Source: Agapanthus africanus
Taxonomy: Eukaryota; Streptophyta; Magnoliopsida; Asparagales; Amaryllidaceae
Assembly (NCBI GenBank): GCA_030015575.1
Contig: CM057349.1
Span: forward strand, 257,543,077-257,607,076
Direction: 5' to 3'
Length of the DNA: 64,000 bases
Shown here: positions 1 through 11,367 of the stretch, piece by piece
How the letters are laid out: the number at the start of each line of letters is the position of its first letter
Numbering within the stretch: position 1 is the first letter of the stretch
The notes under the pieces: model-generated
What the model saw: the letters and a program-made list of their open reading frames with translations, nothing else
Told to the model about the DNA's origin: nothing
The model's database searches: none
Position numbers and translations under genes: made by a program

Positions 1-1010
1 ATATTAGTCGGTTATATGCGATATGACCGGATCATTAAATCAAGTGTTGATTTAATGATTTAATGCATAATTATATATTTGATATATTACTTTGCATTAA
101 CTAGTATTGGTTCACTTTAAATGGATTTTCTCACTCGGATTGTACACATTGTATATGTGATATACTTTTGTGCACTTGATTGTATCATGTTTGATGATAC
201 ATGTTTACTTGAGTTTGTGTAAAGATTAAACCATGGTTATTTAAATGGTTAGGGTTTTGTTTTTCATATCTATTTATTCATTTATTTATTTATTTTCTTT
301 TTGGAAAAAGAAATGAGAAGAATGGTGGCTTTCTTTGTTTGTGGTTGAAGATTCATGAACCTTTGACTTTGTCCACCATTCTTATCTCATGCTTAACCTA
401 ACCATTTGATTTAACCCTAGTTTAATCTCTACACTTGACCATGGTTTAGATTATGATAAGTTTTAATTTTTCTTTTCTTTTTTTAATTAACTTATCATAA
501 CTATTTTTCCTTCTTCTTCTTCATTTCTTCGAGTGAAGAAAGCTTGCCTCCATCAATGGCAAGTGATGAAAAAGAGTGAGAAATCCAAATCTAAAGTCTA
601 CCCACTTCCTATTTCTTCATCCTCTACCTCTTGCCAAGTAGTAGAGTGTGTTTACTTCACAAGTTTCATGACTTGGTGAAGTTGTGAGCTTGATCTAGCG
701 ATGCCTCGACGTAGATCATCTTCGGCGTGGACATCGACGACCTAGCTTGCCCATTCTCCGACGAAGCCGACGCTTGAGCCCGGATTTGATTTGGACAGCG
801 GAGAGGACCTCGTTGCGGAGCTATGGAGGTGGAGCACCGGATCTACAAAGGTTGTATTTCCGTATCTTGTAGTTAAGTGTTAACTAGTTAGCTTTTTCGC
901 CTAGAAATCTAGCAAACGATCCGTAGTCGGGTCTCTCGGCACCCGTAAAATTTTATAATGGCATGTTCGATGCCTTGTGAGACCTCATTAGGGTGCCTAG
1001 GAACCCTACA
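1..1010 (+). repeat. Copia-B LTR, 3' portion cut by window edge
   Basis: This stretch aligns by eye along its length with 57376-58378, the 3' part of the Copia-B 5' LTR, and ends at the same terminal CCCTACA. It is followed by unrelated sequence rather than a primer site, so it is the end of a 3' LTR or a solo LTR of an element lying mainly left of the window. It carries a small palindrome (33-57, arms of 11 bases around GTG) also present in the other copy. No gene is present. Confidence 0.85.
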
Positions 1011-1473
1011 ATAACAATATAATATAACTTTAAAAGCTAATCTCTCCCTCTGTCTATTCTATTTCTTCCTTATCTTTAGGACTTACCGAGCGATTGTTCG
1101 CTGACGACATTCTTTCTCTTTCTTCTTTGAAATGTTGTCAGGTGATCTAGACATTCAGGAGATCGAGCCTACTACTAAGGACTTGGTCCAGCTTTTCTAT
1201 GACCCAGAGCTCTAGCTTCATTGTACACATTTCTTATTTCAGTACTTTTCTTTTCTGTTTGCCACTGTTTAGGCATTGGTTTCATCAGATGTATTTACTT
1301 TCCATGCATTGTACAAAAGAATGTGAATAAATAAAGTTGATGTTTTATTATATCTTGTTTCTTGTGCATTTATATTTATATTGCTTAGATACGCTTAGCG
1401 TATTTACTTCAGAATAAATACGTAGCGGCCTCGTCACGTCCTCTACCCGTACACCGGAAAGCGGGGCGTGACA
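1011..1473 (+). repeat. LTR-tail fragment of an unassigned retroelement
   Basis: There is no open gene. The stretch has an AATAAATAAAG polyadenylation-like signal near 1327 and ends GGGCGTGACA, the kind of terminus carried by the long-LTR element L (GTCGTGACA). A motif near 1085-1115 (ACTTACCGAGC, then GCTGACGAC) resembles the ACTCAC stem motif of L tails. It is probably the 3' end of a related LTR. Its family is uncertain. Confidence 0.45.
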
Positions 1474-2219
1474 TCATCATACATTCGATTTCAACTCGGT
1501 GATGTCTTCTACTCACCCCCGTTGTGCCACGGTTTTCTTGCAGGTTTGACCGCACAGGTTCCGTTGTGGCTTGCTGGCACACAACCTTCTTCAGGGTGAT
1601 TGCATCGATTAGGTGGGATACATTTGCATCGTGTCCACCATTGTATATACTTGTATATTTTATTATTCAGTTGTATCTTGTTAAAAACTTATCAACCAGA
1701 CTATGTATATTTGTAGACTTAGAAACGCTATTGTATATTCTTTCGGCCTTAGAGTCACGCTCTTATACTTATTCATTATTGTTTTGGTTCTTAATGATGC
1801 TTTAGTTTTCTTGCTTTCTTGCTGTGGTTTTTATCCTTGCCATTCGGTGTTGATATTTATATCATTGCGTGGTTGTTTCCGCCAATCGGCGAAGAGCTAG
1901 CTCCCTCTTAGGGATGCCTATATTTATTATTGCTTGTATTCGTTTTCGGGTTAAAAATTACAAAGGAGGTGCGGCCAAAATTTCTAATGACGAAAATGTT
2001 TTTACTACGGTATATAATCTTCTTGCATTTCATATAATATTACTTATGTTTTAAAAGAAAGAACATTGATTTCATTTTACCGTTGTTTCAAAACCTCACC
2101 TCTAATATTTTTCCTAAATGATTTAGATTTCTGGGCTTTTGACTTACTTGAATTAGGTGGGATCATATAGATTTCACATGACTCAAGTGCCAGTCATGTG
2201 CCTTTTCCGGGTCGTGACA
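1474..2219 (+). repeat. Tail of an element-L type LTR, third copy
   Basis: It aligns by eye with 6970-7680 and 24600-25304: the CACCCCCGTTGTGCCAC motif, a CATCAACCAGA tract near 1692, a GAAGAGCTAGCTCCC tract near 1890, and terminal GGGTCGTGACA at 2219. Unlike the two complete LTRs it is not followed by a TGGTATCAGAGC primer site, so it is a 3' LTR end, a solo LTR or a truncated piece. The small GAGTTGGCAACTC hairpin of the other copies is missing here. Confidence 0.75.
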
Positions 2220-2401
2220 GAAATAATTGTTGACCAACTTAAAAAAATCGAACGGCAAGCAAGAAAAAACCGGAAATGTGAATCGGAAAAAATGCTCTCG
2301 ATCAAAATTCTAATTTTGTGTAAACAAGCTAATTGTCTATAGATGGCTCTGATACCAATGTAAGGGGTTCATGCTCAACGGACGGGTTTCGAAAACATTG
2401 C
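2220..2401 (-). repeat. Relic of a minus-strand LTR element: primer site and LTR edge
   Basis: Reading the minus strand, the 13-base motif TGGTATCAGAGCC (complement of 2345-2357) matches the tRNA-iMet primer-binding site. It lies one base from an LTR-like end reading CCCCTTACA (LTR edge at 2359 on the plus strand). About 125 bases of leader lie to the left. The rest of the element is not recognisable here, and the L LTR begins about 40 bases to the right. Confidence 0.6.
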
Positions 2402-4847
2402 TGTAACGTTTTGAAAATCGTTTAGGTGAAATTTTGGAGAATCGGTAAAATAACGGGTGTTTTCCGTAAAAACCAAGATATAAATATCTTTTAATATAAA
2501 ATTAATTATACCTATTCTAGCTATGAAATTGCTAGTATTTGGTGTTTATTGAGTCACTTGCAAAATTTCTAGTTGACTGAATTTTTTTCCGAAATTAGTT
2601 ATTTTAATATTATTTTAAGCCGTCACTAATACATTTAATTAGGGATAATTACAAATTCGAATGGGTTAATACAAATTTTGTGCATCATGACACATTAAAC
2701 CAAAATATAACATGTTGTTTTTGAAATGAAAAGAAATTGTTAAGATGGTTCTCAAAATATGATAGAAAAAGGCTTAAATAGTGAAATTAATGTAAATGGA
2801 AATTGGGGTATTGTCTTTATCTTTTATTTCCTCACCCACACTCACCCACACCCTCTCTCCTCCTTCCCTAGGCTGCTGGCCGAGCCCCCTTGACAGCCCC
2901 AAAATTTGGCCCCTCATTTCACAAAAGAAAATAAAGAAAAGAAAAGAATTGGTATTAAACATTAAGGTATGAGTCTTTATACTTGATGTATGGTTCCTTG
3001 CTTGGACTTTTCCCTCACCCACACCCAACACCAAACTCTCTCTCCTCTTATTTCCTGCAGAATTCAGCAGCCCCCCTTCTCAAAATTCCTCTTCTCTTGG
3101 TGAAAACCTTGCAAAAAACATCACTCAAAAATCCAATAAACCCACACGAATTTCCATCAAATCTCAAATCCAACATTTACCCATTATTCTTTAGCTAATC
3201 TAGCATGGATCTTGGGGGATGCAAAACAAGTTTGGGAGGCTATGATTCAAGTTTGATCTCATGTTGGTTGAGGTATAATCCTAACTCTAGTGTTAAATTG
3301 TTTGTTATTACTTCAAACTAAGTTAATGAAAGGTTTAATTTAGGTTTTTAATTGCAAGTCTAAATTCAAGATTAGGGTTTGTGAAATTCAAGTTAGGCTT
3401 TTTATTATATAATTATGGTTGCAAAGTGTAATTTATCACCTTATGAAATGAAAAACCTAATCTAGTTGCTAGTTTGCAATTTGTTAATTTAAAATTGTAA
3501 TAATTAAGTATTTTAGCAAACTAGGTTTTAGAAATTAATTCAAAATGTGAGATTAAAATATGGTTAAGGTTTTCATCACATCATTAACAATATAATGTGT
3601 AGTTTGACACTTTAAGACATGTAAAATGTAAGCTAGTTTCTAGTTTGCCAATTGTTATTTTAAGAAATTGTCCAAATCATATATTTTGTAAACTAGATTT
3701 TTAGAATTTTGAAAATAAGTGGGATTAAAAATATAGTAATGGTTTGGGTGGATTAGTTAAGATATTTAGTGAGCATTGTAACCACTAAAGTCGTTAAAAC
3801 ATTTAGTTTTGTACTAAAATGGAAAAGTTTGCTTACTAGGTTTTCGGAAAAATAGCTTTTAAAGAGAGTTTGAGGTTTTGGTGAATTACAACCTATTTCA
3901 TATTATAATTAGTGTTTTGTGAATATGAAAATGAGTACTTTTAGGTTTTCATGATCAATCGGCGTTTGTACGCCGATGTCGAGGGTTATTTGGTTCTTTT
4001 GCTTGAGCGGACAATAGGTTTTGACCTACGTGAGAAACGTGTGCCGTTTTGGTTTTCCGACTTGATTTTAATACGCATCTGCGATTGTGTAAATATGTAA
4101 GTACCCCCACGTGGATTTAAGACGTTGAAGAAGATGATGGTGACATCGACATCGACAAGTAAGAGTAGGTGAGTAGATATATATCTACGGGGAGAAGTCG
4201 GGTGGATGGCGTATAGCACCCCCGAAATGTCGTAAGGAATGAGATGATGTGATATAGATATACTTAAATGTGTTATCGAGGGATATGAACACTTAGCAAG
4301 AAAAGTTTTAGAAGATCATGAGTTAGTGTTAGCGAGATTTGAGGAAAGTGATTTAGTTGGTTTCATAGTCGCGAAACCTAGAGTAAGGTTGTTACATATA
4401 CACATACACGCACGGGATATAGTTTTGGGTGCATATTTTATATGTTTATAGATAGATCTGGATGCGTGGGTTGATAAATATATACTAATACGTATACACG
4501 GATGATGAGGATGGTATATGATATTAAGAGATGAGTCGTTGGGATTGGGCATGATGCCCTGAGATCGGTGATGTGATTTGGTTCGTATTACAAGATACGA
4601 CATAATATTTTAGCGAATCTTTAGGCGATGTGTTTCAGACACACGCATATATATATGTTGATGATGTTAGTATTGTACTAGACTTAGATCAGTACCCCAT
4701 GTTCATGATATGTGATGATATGGATATCAGATGAGTAATGAGATGATTATGATATTTAACTCGTACCCAGATTTGGGATGCCGTATGATAGATTTACTGT
4801 ACAAGATATAATTATGATGTTAGATCTGCCCTCTTTACTCGAGGATG

Positions 4848-4849
<2 letters not shown>

Positions 4850-4899
<50 letters not shown>
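4850..4899. repeat. (TA)n microsatellite inside LTR1
   Basis: About 50 bases of uninterrupted TA dinucleotide. The equivalent place in LTR2 (around 23165-23180) has only a short TA run, so this tract expanded or contracted after the copies separated. Confidence 0.95.
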
Positions 4900-4902
<3 letters not shown>

Positions 4903-5204
4903 ATCGTACGTGATACTATTGAGGCGAGATCATCGACTACTAGACATATATATAGGTCGACTCAGACCTAGGTGGATTTCCTTACCCTTTTGACTGGGCT
5001 CGAGTCATACCTATTTTCAGATGCAGTGAATCGTGAGTATTTTAAATACCAAGTCATATGACTCGTATATTGAGTAGGTTTATTCTTCAGTGTTGCTGTT
5101 ATCATATCGCTTTCTGTATGTTCATAATGTTCCATCGCATTGCATGCTTATACATAGGTTATCTATAATTATTATGGGACCCTGCTGTCAGGACACCGGC
5201 ACCG

Positions 5205-5268
5205 TTACCGATGATGCGTATGTTCCACGTACACCTGCTTGCCGGCTCACACACATCATCATCGGTAA
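5205..5268 (+). other. Conserved inverted repeat in the L LTR
   Basis: TTACCGATGATG at 5205-5216 is exactly complementary to CATCATCGGTAA at 5257-5268, separated by 40 bases. LTR2 keeps the structure near 23627-23690 with one mismatch, and keeps a smaller nested hairpin in the spacer (GTGTATG with CATACAC). It could act as DNA or RNA structure; function is unknown. Confidence 0.7.
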
Positions 5269-5922
5269 TTGCCATGTCACGTACAGTTTAGCGAATATCA
5301 TTTCATTGAAAAAATCTGCTAGCTGATAGTTGCAATATGTTACCGCTTTCATATGCTAGTTTAACTATTGCACTCATTGCATGATATAAGATGCATTCAT
5401 ATATTCATTGGTTATGTAGTATTTTAGGGTTTTATGCCGATATTCACTGTTTACTTACTCTTGATTTTGGATTTCGGATTTTCATGAGATTTCTGGATTT
5501 GGGGGAAAACCGCAAGAATATATATATAAACTTCTCTCTCTCCCTCTTTTTAAAATGCAAGTTGCGGTTTTCTCGTGATGTATGAGTCGTCCACCATGAG
5601 TTTTCATGATAGATGTTGGATTTCGAGACCCGTTCGAGGAGTAGCATGAACAGTCTCGGGTACATGGTGGACCCGGTATGGTACCCCGGGGCGAGAGAGA
5701 TTTCATGGAGGATGATGAGCCTGGCAGGGGCAGACTGCCTACCGGTGATTTTACCTGGCGCGGCGGATATCCGGAGGATACCATTCGTGGTTGTGTGATT
5801 GATGATATGGGCCGATTCGGATTGACGGAGCCCGAGGTATTGAGACACTGAGATATTGAGATTTGATGATACAGGCCAGTCCGGATAGCCGGAGCCTGAG
5901 ATATTGAGATATTGAGATTTAT

Positions 5923-7450
5923 GTTTTGTGTCGATGTTTGACACGGATTTTATGTTGATTTCATTGATGATATCTCGATTTATATAGATACAGAAATCTC
6001 ATTAAATAAAGAAAAAATGTTCTTTGATTCATGATGTACTTTGTTCTCATTATAAGCATTTGCACATCATTTTAGTGATATATTGCTACCTGACATTTGT
6101 TCATCATATTAGTGACATGTTGTTACCTGAGGCACTGACCCGAGTTCTTGGTATTACACTTATGGATAGATGTTTACCTTTACCATTATATTATGCTTCA
6201 GGCCATATTTTTATTAATTGAGGATATTACTGATCGTATGACTAAGGATTGCGTTATACATGTGATTTCTGCTCGTAGATGTTTTCTACTCCCGAGTTGG
6301 CAACTCACCCCCGTTGTGCCACAGTTTCTTGCATGTTTTTCCGTACAGGTTTCGTTACGGCTTTGCTGGCATACTGCTTCCATCCCGGGTGAATTGCTTT
6401 GGTAGGTGGGTTCACTTGCATCGTGACCACCCTTGTATTTTATTTACTTTCAGTTGTATCTAGTAAACTCTATCAACCAGACTTGTATATTTGATAGAGA
6501 TAGAAGACCGGTGTTTATTTTTCGACTATAGAGTCGTGCGTTGTATTATTATGGACATGTTGATTTTGAGTTTCCCTTTTGAGTTTTGATCCTCGCCCTT
6601 CGGTTTTGTATATTATATTGCTTGCGTGGTTGTGACCGTCGATTGACGAAGAGCTAGCTCTCGCTTGGGGATGCTTTTTTATCATTTCATATACATATAT
6701 ATTTTGTGTCGATGCTACACACTGATTTTCTGTGGATTTCATTGATGATACTTCGATTTTTATACAGAAATCTCACTGAGATAAGAAAACAGTTTTCTCA
6801 TTTAGATGTATTCCGTTTTCATGCATTCATACCTCATATATATGATTTGTTGCTACCTGAGGCACTGACAAGCGCACTTGGTATTACACTTGTATAGATG
6901 TTTACACTGGCCATTAGCAGATGTTTTAGGTTATACTTTTATTTTGATTATTATGGTATGACTTAGGATAGAGTCATACATGCGATTTCTGCTCGGTGAT
7001 ATTTTCTATTCATGAGTTGGTAAACTCACCCCCGTTGTGCCACAGTTTCTTGCAGGTTTTGCCGTACAGGTTTCTTTAGCGGCTTTGCTGGCACACTGCT
7101 TCTTTCCAGGTGATTGCTTTGGTAGGTGGACTCACTTGCATAGTAACCACCATTGTACATTTATTTATTTTCAGTTGTATCTAGGAACTCCATCAACCAG
7201 AATTGTAAATTGTTAGACTTAGAAGACCAGTATGTATATTCTTTCGACCTTAGAGTCACGCGCTTGTATTTATGATTCTTTTCTGGTTTTCTGAGGATAT
7301 TGGATTTCATTCTGAGTTTTGATCCTCGCCCTTCGGCGTTGTATATTATATTGCTTGCGTAGTTGTGTCCGCCAATTGGCGAAGAGCTAGCTCCCGCTTG
7401 GGGATGCCTTTATTCATTATGTATATTATTCATGTTTGTACCCGTTTGGG
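5923..7450 (+). repeat. Tandem duplication of about 770 bp inside LTR1
   Basis: Two diverged units lie head to tail, about 5923-6698 and 6699-7450. Both carry the ATTTCATTGATGAT tract, CTGAGGCACTGAC, a CACCCCCGTTGTGCCACAG tract, ATCAACCAGA and GAAGAGCTAGCTC. LTR2 has this block once (about 24325-25090). The duplication accounts for most of the length excess of LTR1 over LTR2. Confidence 0.85.
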
Positions 7451-7684
7451 GCCAGTATTTACAAAGGAGACTCTGCCGAAATTTTCAGGAAAAAATGACG
7501 TTGCTTTTAAATGTTTAATGCAACTTAATTATTAAAACCACTTGTTTTAAAACAAGTTTTCTTCACTTCTTCCTTAAAATGGTTTAGATTTCTGGGATTT
7601 TTGGCTTACTTGAATTAGATGGGTTCCAATTGACTTCATATGATTCAAGTGCCAGTTACGTACCATTTCGGGTCGTGACAAAAT

Positions 7685-7697
7685 TGGTATCAGAGCG
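7685..7697 (+). other. Primer-binding site (tRNA-iMet type)
   Basis: TGGTATCAGAGCG lies four bases after the CA end of LTR1. The first 12 bases match the complement of the plant initiator tRNA-Met 3' end. The same site follows LTR2 at 25309. Confidence 0.9.
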
Positions 7698-8573
7698 CTA
7701 GGTTAATCTTGGTTCGAGTCTATGTTTGACTATGCGGAGTCTATGGCATATATATATATATTCGGAACCTAGGCTTGACCTTACGGAACTTAGACTTGGT
7801 CGAGGGGGTATTAGACCCGAACTTTCGTCGCGTAGGTTGACCTTGGTTGATGGAGTATGTGACTTAAGTAGAGTAAAGTACTGTGGGTATGTTCCGCGGG
7901 ATACTTACGATACGCTACTCCGCTTAAGAAGCCTTAGGATGTACATTTCCTTGCACGGCATTATATTCATTCCTATTAACTATCCTCATCGATATCGGTT
8001 TATGGTTTTTGCTACCTTGATTGCATAGACAGAGAGAGCTGCGGTTAGAGTTGCGGTCAGCATGAGCTCGTCTTGGACGAGGACTGACCAGGGCGTGATT
8101 CCAGGGACACACAATTGCATAGATGTATCGTTTTATTGTGTTTTCGCGCCATGAGCGTTTGATGGATTACTTTTACAAAATTTCTCGAACGTGCAGATCA
8201 TGACCAGAGGATTAGGCCACTGCTAGAGGCTATCCAGAATGTGATGACCGTCAATGCACCGTTATTCTTGATGATTGAGGCACTATTCAGCGTGCGGACG
8301 AATGATTCGGTTGTTTTTGCGACTAACAAGATATCGCCACAGATGTTTGAAGCTATTACAGCATGAGTATATACTTAGAGATATGATATAAGATCGCTAG
8401 TCACCCGAGGATGAATGACTAAGACATGTGGTTCGTTGCATACCCCGATGCCAGGTCATCAGATTGATTGATTCCAGCTAGAGAAGACTTCACGCAGGTA
8501 CGTTGAGAGTCGAAAGAAAACGATCGAATGTTAGCAACCCATTTTTCTAAGTTTAAGGTATTCGGAAAAACAT

Positions 8574-8841
8574 GCAAGTAATTATATGGACCCTATAGAA
8601 GAATGAAACCCTAACTCTATATAATGACCATGGGAGCGCTTTTGAACCTTAGGGTTTGCGGCAGTTCCGTGGTGCCATTAATGAGGCTTGGGTTTGCCCT
8701 TCTACGGTTGGTCCACAGCTACTGTGTCATGTACTGGATATTATTAAACTGTACTCAAGAGTTGAGCTCTCGGGGAATTATGGGACTTTGATGAATCGAT
8801 CGAAAAGTTCGACGTCGTTTGGATATCATGAGATGGGATAC
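8574..8841 (+). ncRNA. Leader module shared with Copia-B (copy 1)
   Basis: This block is homologous, with many substitutions, to 58902-59175 in the Copia-B leader and to 26196-26463 in internal region 2. Shared landmarks are GCAAGTAA, ATGGACCCT..AGAAGA, GAACC-loop-GGGTTTG, GGCAGT, CCCTTCTACGG and GTTGAGCT. A hairpin at 8632-8668 (GAACC, loop TTAG, GGTTT) is kept in all three. An 81-codon frame crossing it (8656-8901) is not maintained in internal region 2 (a stop truncates it to 64) and is not taken as a gene. It is classed as a candidate structured RNA; function unknown. Confidence 0.5.
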
Positions 8842-9365
8842 AATGCTTGGGAGACTCCAGATATGAGTATAGCCATTGGAGCGCAGTCCATGCAGCCATG
8901 AAGAGACGAGTCCGAATCAGTCGATATTAGAGAAAAGTGGAGTAAGAGGTTCGTATGAGCTTTCGACGAGATGACGTTCCACTCAGTTGATATCAGAGAT
9001 GTGAAACGCATGCAGAGGCGTTGTATATGGATATATCTTCCAGAAGGAGTCGCGATGAGGATGCAACCATTCCGGAACAAGAAACAGATTTAGTAAAGGG
9101 TGATGACTTCCGGGCAGTTCAGCAGAAACGAGATTTGGAGAGACCCCGACAAGATCTTTCTGGAAATATTAAATGAGAAGACTTGGACCCAGGATCATTC
9201 GTACTACGCACACCCAGTAGGCCAGAGTTCGGCATCGTCTACGAGACATGTTATGAGTGACAATGATAGTTGGCCAGAGATCTTTAGAGGATGTGCCAGA
9301 GCGGGACTGTTTCCGTCATCTTTGATTTCGGTATTATGGACGAATTATTGCATGATTGAGATTTT

Positions 9366-9860
9366 GTGCACCACAGTTGCATTTGACTTCAATTTGATGT
9401 CATTCGAGATGTTGATTTGGATTTCATACCTATGGTATGCATGTGATTTGACTTGTGCTCTCGGCATAGTTTTCATGCACTTTTAGTATTTTGATTCGAT
9501 TTTGTGCACGCTGATGCACATGGTTGTGAGATTATATACCACGTTATACCTGATTTGGATTGAGGTTTATTGTGTACCGTCGATTTCGATTTCGATATTC
9601 GATATCGTTTTCATACACCTTGTGCACTTGAGTTGGATTTTGTGCACACTTGACGCGCTTGATGTGATTTTGGTGCACGCCGGATGCACTAAATCGGGAT
9701 TCTTCGTGCATATTAGATGCACCTGATATCGCTGTCAGGCACACCCGTTGCCTTTGACAGGTTTTTCGTGCACACCCGTTGCACTTAGATTTTGTTTCTG
9801 TGCACATGAATGGCACATTTATTGATTTCGATTTTTGTACAAACCAGACGCACATGGCAT
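9366..9860 (+). repeat. GTGCAC/TGCAC-rich irregular repeat
   Basis: The palindromes GTGCAC and TGCAC recur irregularly here (TTTTGTGCACC, GATGCACAT, CTTGTGCACTTG, GTGCACACCCGTTGC and others), within T-rich spacers. The same stretch is kept in internal region 2 (26985-27490). Open frames on both strands vary between the copies and are not supported as genes. Confidence 0.75.
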
Positions 9861-10121
9861 CCTTATACACATTTTGGGATTGATTTCTTTCAGAGCAGTA
9901 GGTTTTATGATATTTACTATTTGGTGTAGTAGCTGAGCAGGACTAGTCCGAGGACAGTACCTGAATATATTTTGCATGCATTGATAGTTATTGAAGTGAT
10001 TTCCGAAAAGGAGCTATAGTCTCAGTATTTACCTACGTGTCCGAGATGACACGAAACTTTTAAAAAGGGGAACCCTTATAAATTGTTTTCAAAAAACGGC
10101 GGGGTGTGTATGTTAAACAAA

Positions 10122-10124
<3 letters not shown>

Positions 10125-10168
<44 letters not shown>
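10125..10168. repeat. (TA)n microsatellite
   Basis: About 44 bases of TA repeat near the 3' end of internal region 1. The equivalent place in internal region 2 was displaced by the element G insertion, so it cannot be compared. Confidence 0.95.
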
Positions 10169-10172
<4 letters not shown>

Positions 10173-10557
10173 TTTCCTTACAATAAACGTCCGCCACTGT
10201 GCCATGATACACGCATCGCACAGTGACTTAAAAAGGTTTGGCATGCACTTTTTTCAGATGTTTTGACGAATTTTCAACGATGTGTACTATGTATAGTTTT
10301 GATGTATATCATGTTGGTTTTCGTAGTGGACTTTGACATTGGTGTCTTCACCATAACTCCGATGATTGCGGGATGCTTGACGGAGTTTTGATTTTGGTTT
10401 ATATACTCGTTTTTCATGCGCATGCATTGCGCTACGTTGTGTTTTATGTATTTATGATTTCGGAGCCTCGACGCCTTGATCATTTTACTGAAATGTTTTA
10501 GTATTTGAGGGGTTTAAATTTAAATTAGGGGACCGAATTTATTTTAGGGGGAAAGAC

Positions 10558-11367
10558 TGTAATATTTCAGAAAAATAAAATATTATTTTTGGGAATTTAT
10601 ATAATTAAATAATAAATATTATGAATATTTTAATGATGCGGTAGAATTATATACCGATATATTGGAAAATATTGGAAAAATTAAATTGAATGGTGATTTT
10701 TGGAGGAATTTATGTGATTTAAGCAAATTATAAATTCTTCATGATAAATTATATTCTATTTTAATGCTAATCGCGATTAAGTTTCACTAATCTTGCATTA
10801 AGCTTGATTTTTGCATCATGACATGCAACAAACTTGTTTCATTTTGTTTGAAAACCATGCACCATTTTATTTGTTATTTGGTTTTGTTTTGTTCGAGTTT
10901 TAAAGAAAAAGAAAAGGTAAGGAAAAGATTAAACAATTGGGTATGGGCAAGAGAGAGAAAAGAGGGTGAGGGGTCAATTTTGGGCATGGCTCATCTTCAT
11001 TCATTCCCTCTTCATCTTTTACCCTCCTCTCCCCTCACCATGGCTGCCCTCTTCTTTCCCCTCATCTACCTCCTCACTTCACCATCAAAAACACATCTAA
11101 ACAACAAAATTCCTTCATTAAAAATATGCACAGGCTCACTACAAGCATTTTGGACCAAGCGAGTTAGGATTTTGAGCACTTGGGGCAACTTAAGAATTTT
11201 CTTGAGTTTCCAAATGAGGTAATTCTTTCACCGTTAGTATAGTATTTCATTCACATTAGCTTCCATGTTAGTTTAGAAGTGATTAAATGAGGTTTAGTGA
11301 ACTTGGAAAATTCCAAGATGAAGATTAAGGTTTGATTTGAATTGTGATGGTGAAAGTGAGTGTAATT
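10558..11367 (+). repeat. Element L, LTR2, 5' piece
   Basis: It begins TGTAATATTTC directly after a polypurine tract and stops at the Copia-A1 insertion (target duplication TAATT, 11363-11367). It contains the GA-rich then CTCC-rich tract and a CAAAAACACATC tract typical of this LTR's middle. A 134-codon open frame (10818-11222) over this low-complexity stretch has no recognisable domain and is not supported as a gene. The LTR resumes at 21804. Confidence 0.8.
11363..11367. other. Target-site duplication, left copy of Copia-A1
   Basis: TAATT here is repeated exactly at 21799-21803, immediately outside the other LTR. The clean 5-bp duplication fixes both ends of the insertion. Confidence 0.95.

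Larger units (their letters stand above)
2402..7680 (+). repeat. Element L, LTR1 (about 5.3 kb)
   Basis: The 3' half (from about 3955) aligns with 22240-25304, and the terminus GTCGTGACA at 7680 is directly followed by an iMet primer site. The 5' edge is inferred from TGTAACGTTTTGAAAATCG, a plant Gypsy-like LTR start, with terminal CA at 7680. The 5' half (2402-3950) resembles LTR2 only in layout: a CT-rich tract followed by a CAAAAACA-type tract. Several open frames here are chance frames; none shows a recognisable domain. The superfamily is not proven because no pol is attached. Confidence 0.65.
7681..10557 (+). mobile_element. Element L, internal region 1 (no coding capacity)
   Basis: It starts with an iMet primer site (TGGTATCAGAGC, 7685-7696) four bases after LTR1 and ends with a polypurine tract (AGGGGGAAAGAC, 10546-10557) against the TGTAATATTTC start of LTR2. 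At 2.9 kb it is far too short for gag-pol, and I find no zinc knuckle, RT or integrase motif in any frame. It is nearly collinear with internal region 2 (25305-27560). It contains a module shared with Copia-B and a GTGCAC-rich stretch, annotated separately. It looks like a large non-autonomous derivative whose helper is not visible. Confidence 0.8.

Noticed and set aside
4850-4899. Long TA run as a possible TATA-type promoter or origin
   Set aside because: It is a simple microsatellite with a very different length in LTR2.
5444-5944. A 166-codon minus-strand frame in LTR1
   Set aside because: It covers LTR sequence and is not open at the matching place in LTR2.
9100-9486. A 128-codon frame repeated at 26722-27108 in element L
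   Set aside because: Manual comparison gives about six replacement and four silent differences, so no sign of selection on protein; no domain is recognisable and the frame runs into GTGCAC repeats.
10818-11222. A 134-codon frame in LTR2 as a host gene
   Set aside because: It is low-complexity LTR sequence with no homologous frame in LTR1.
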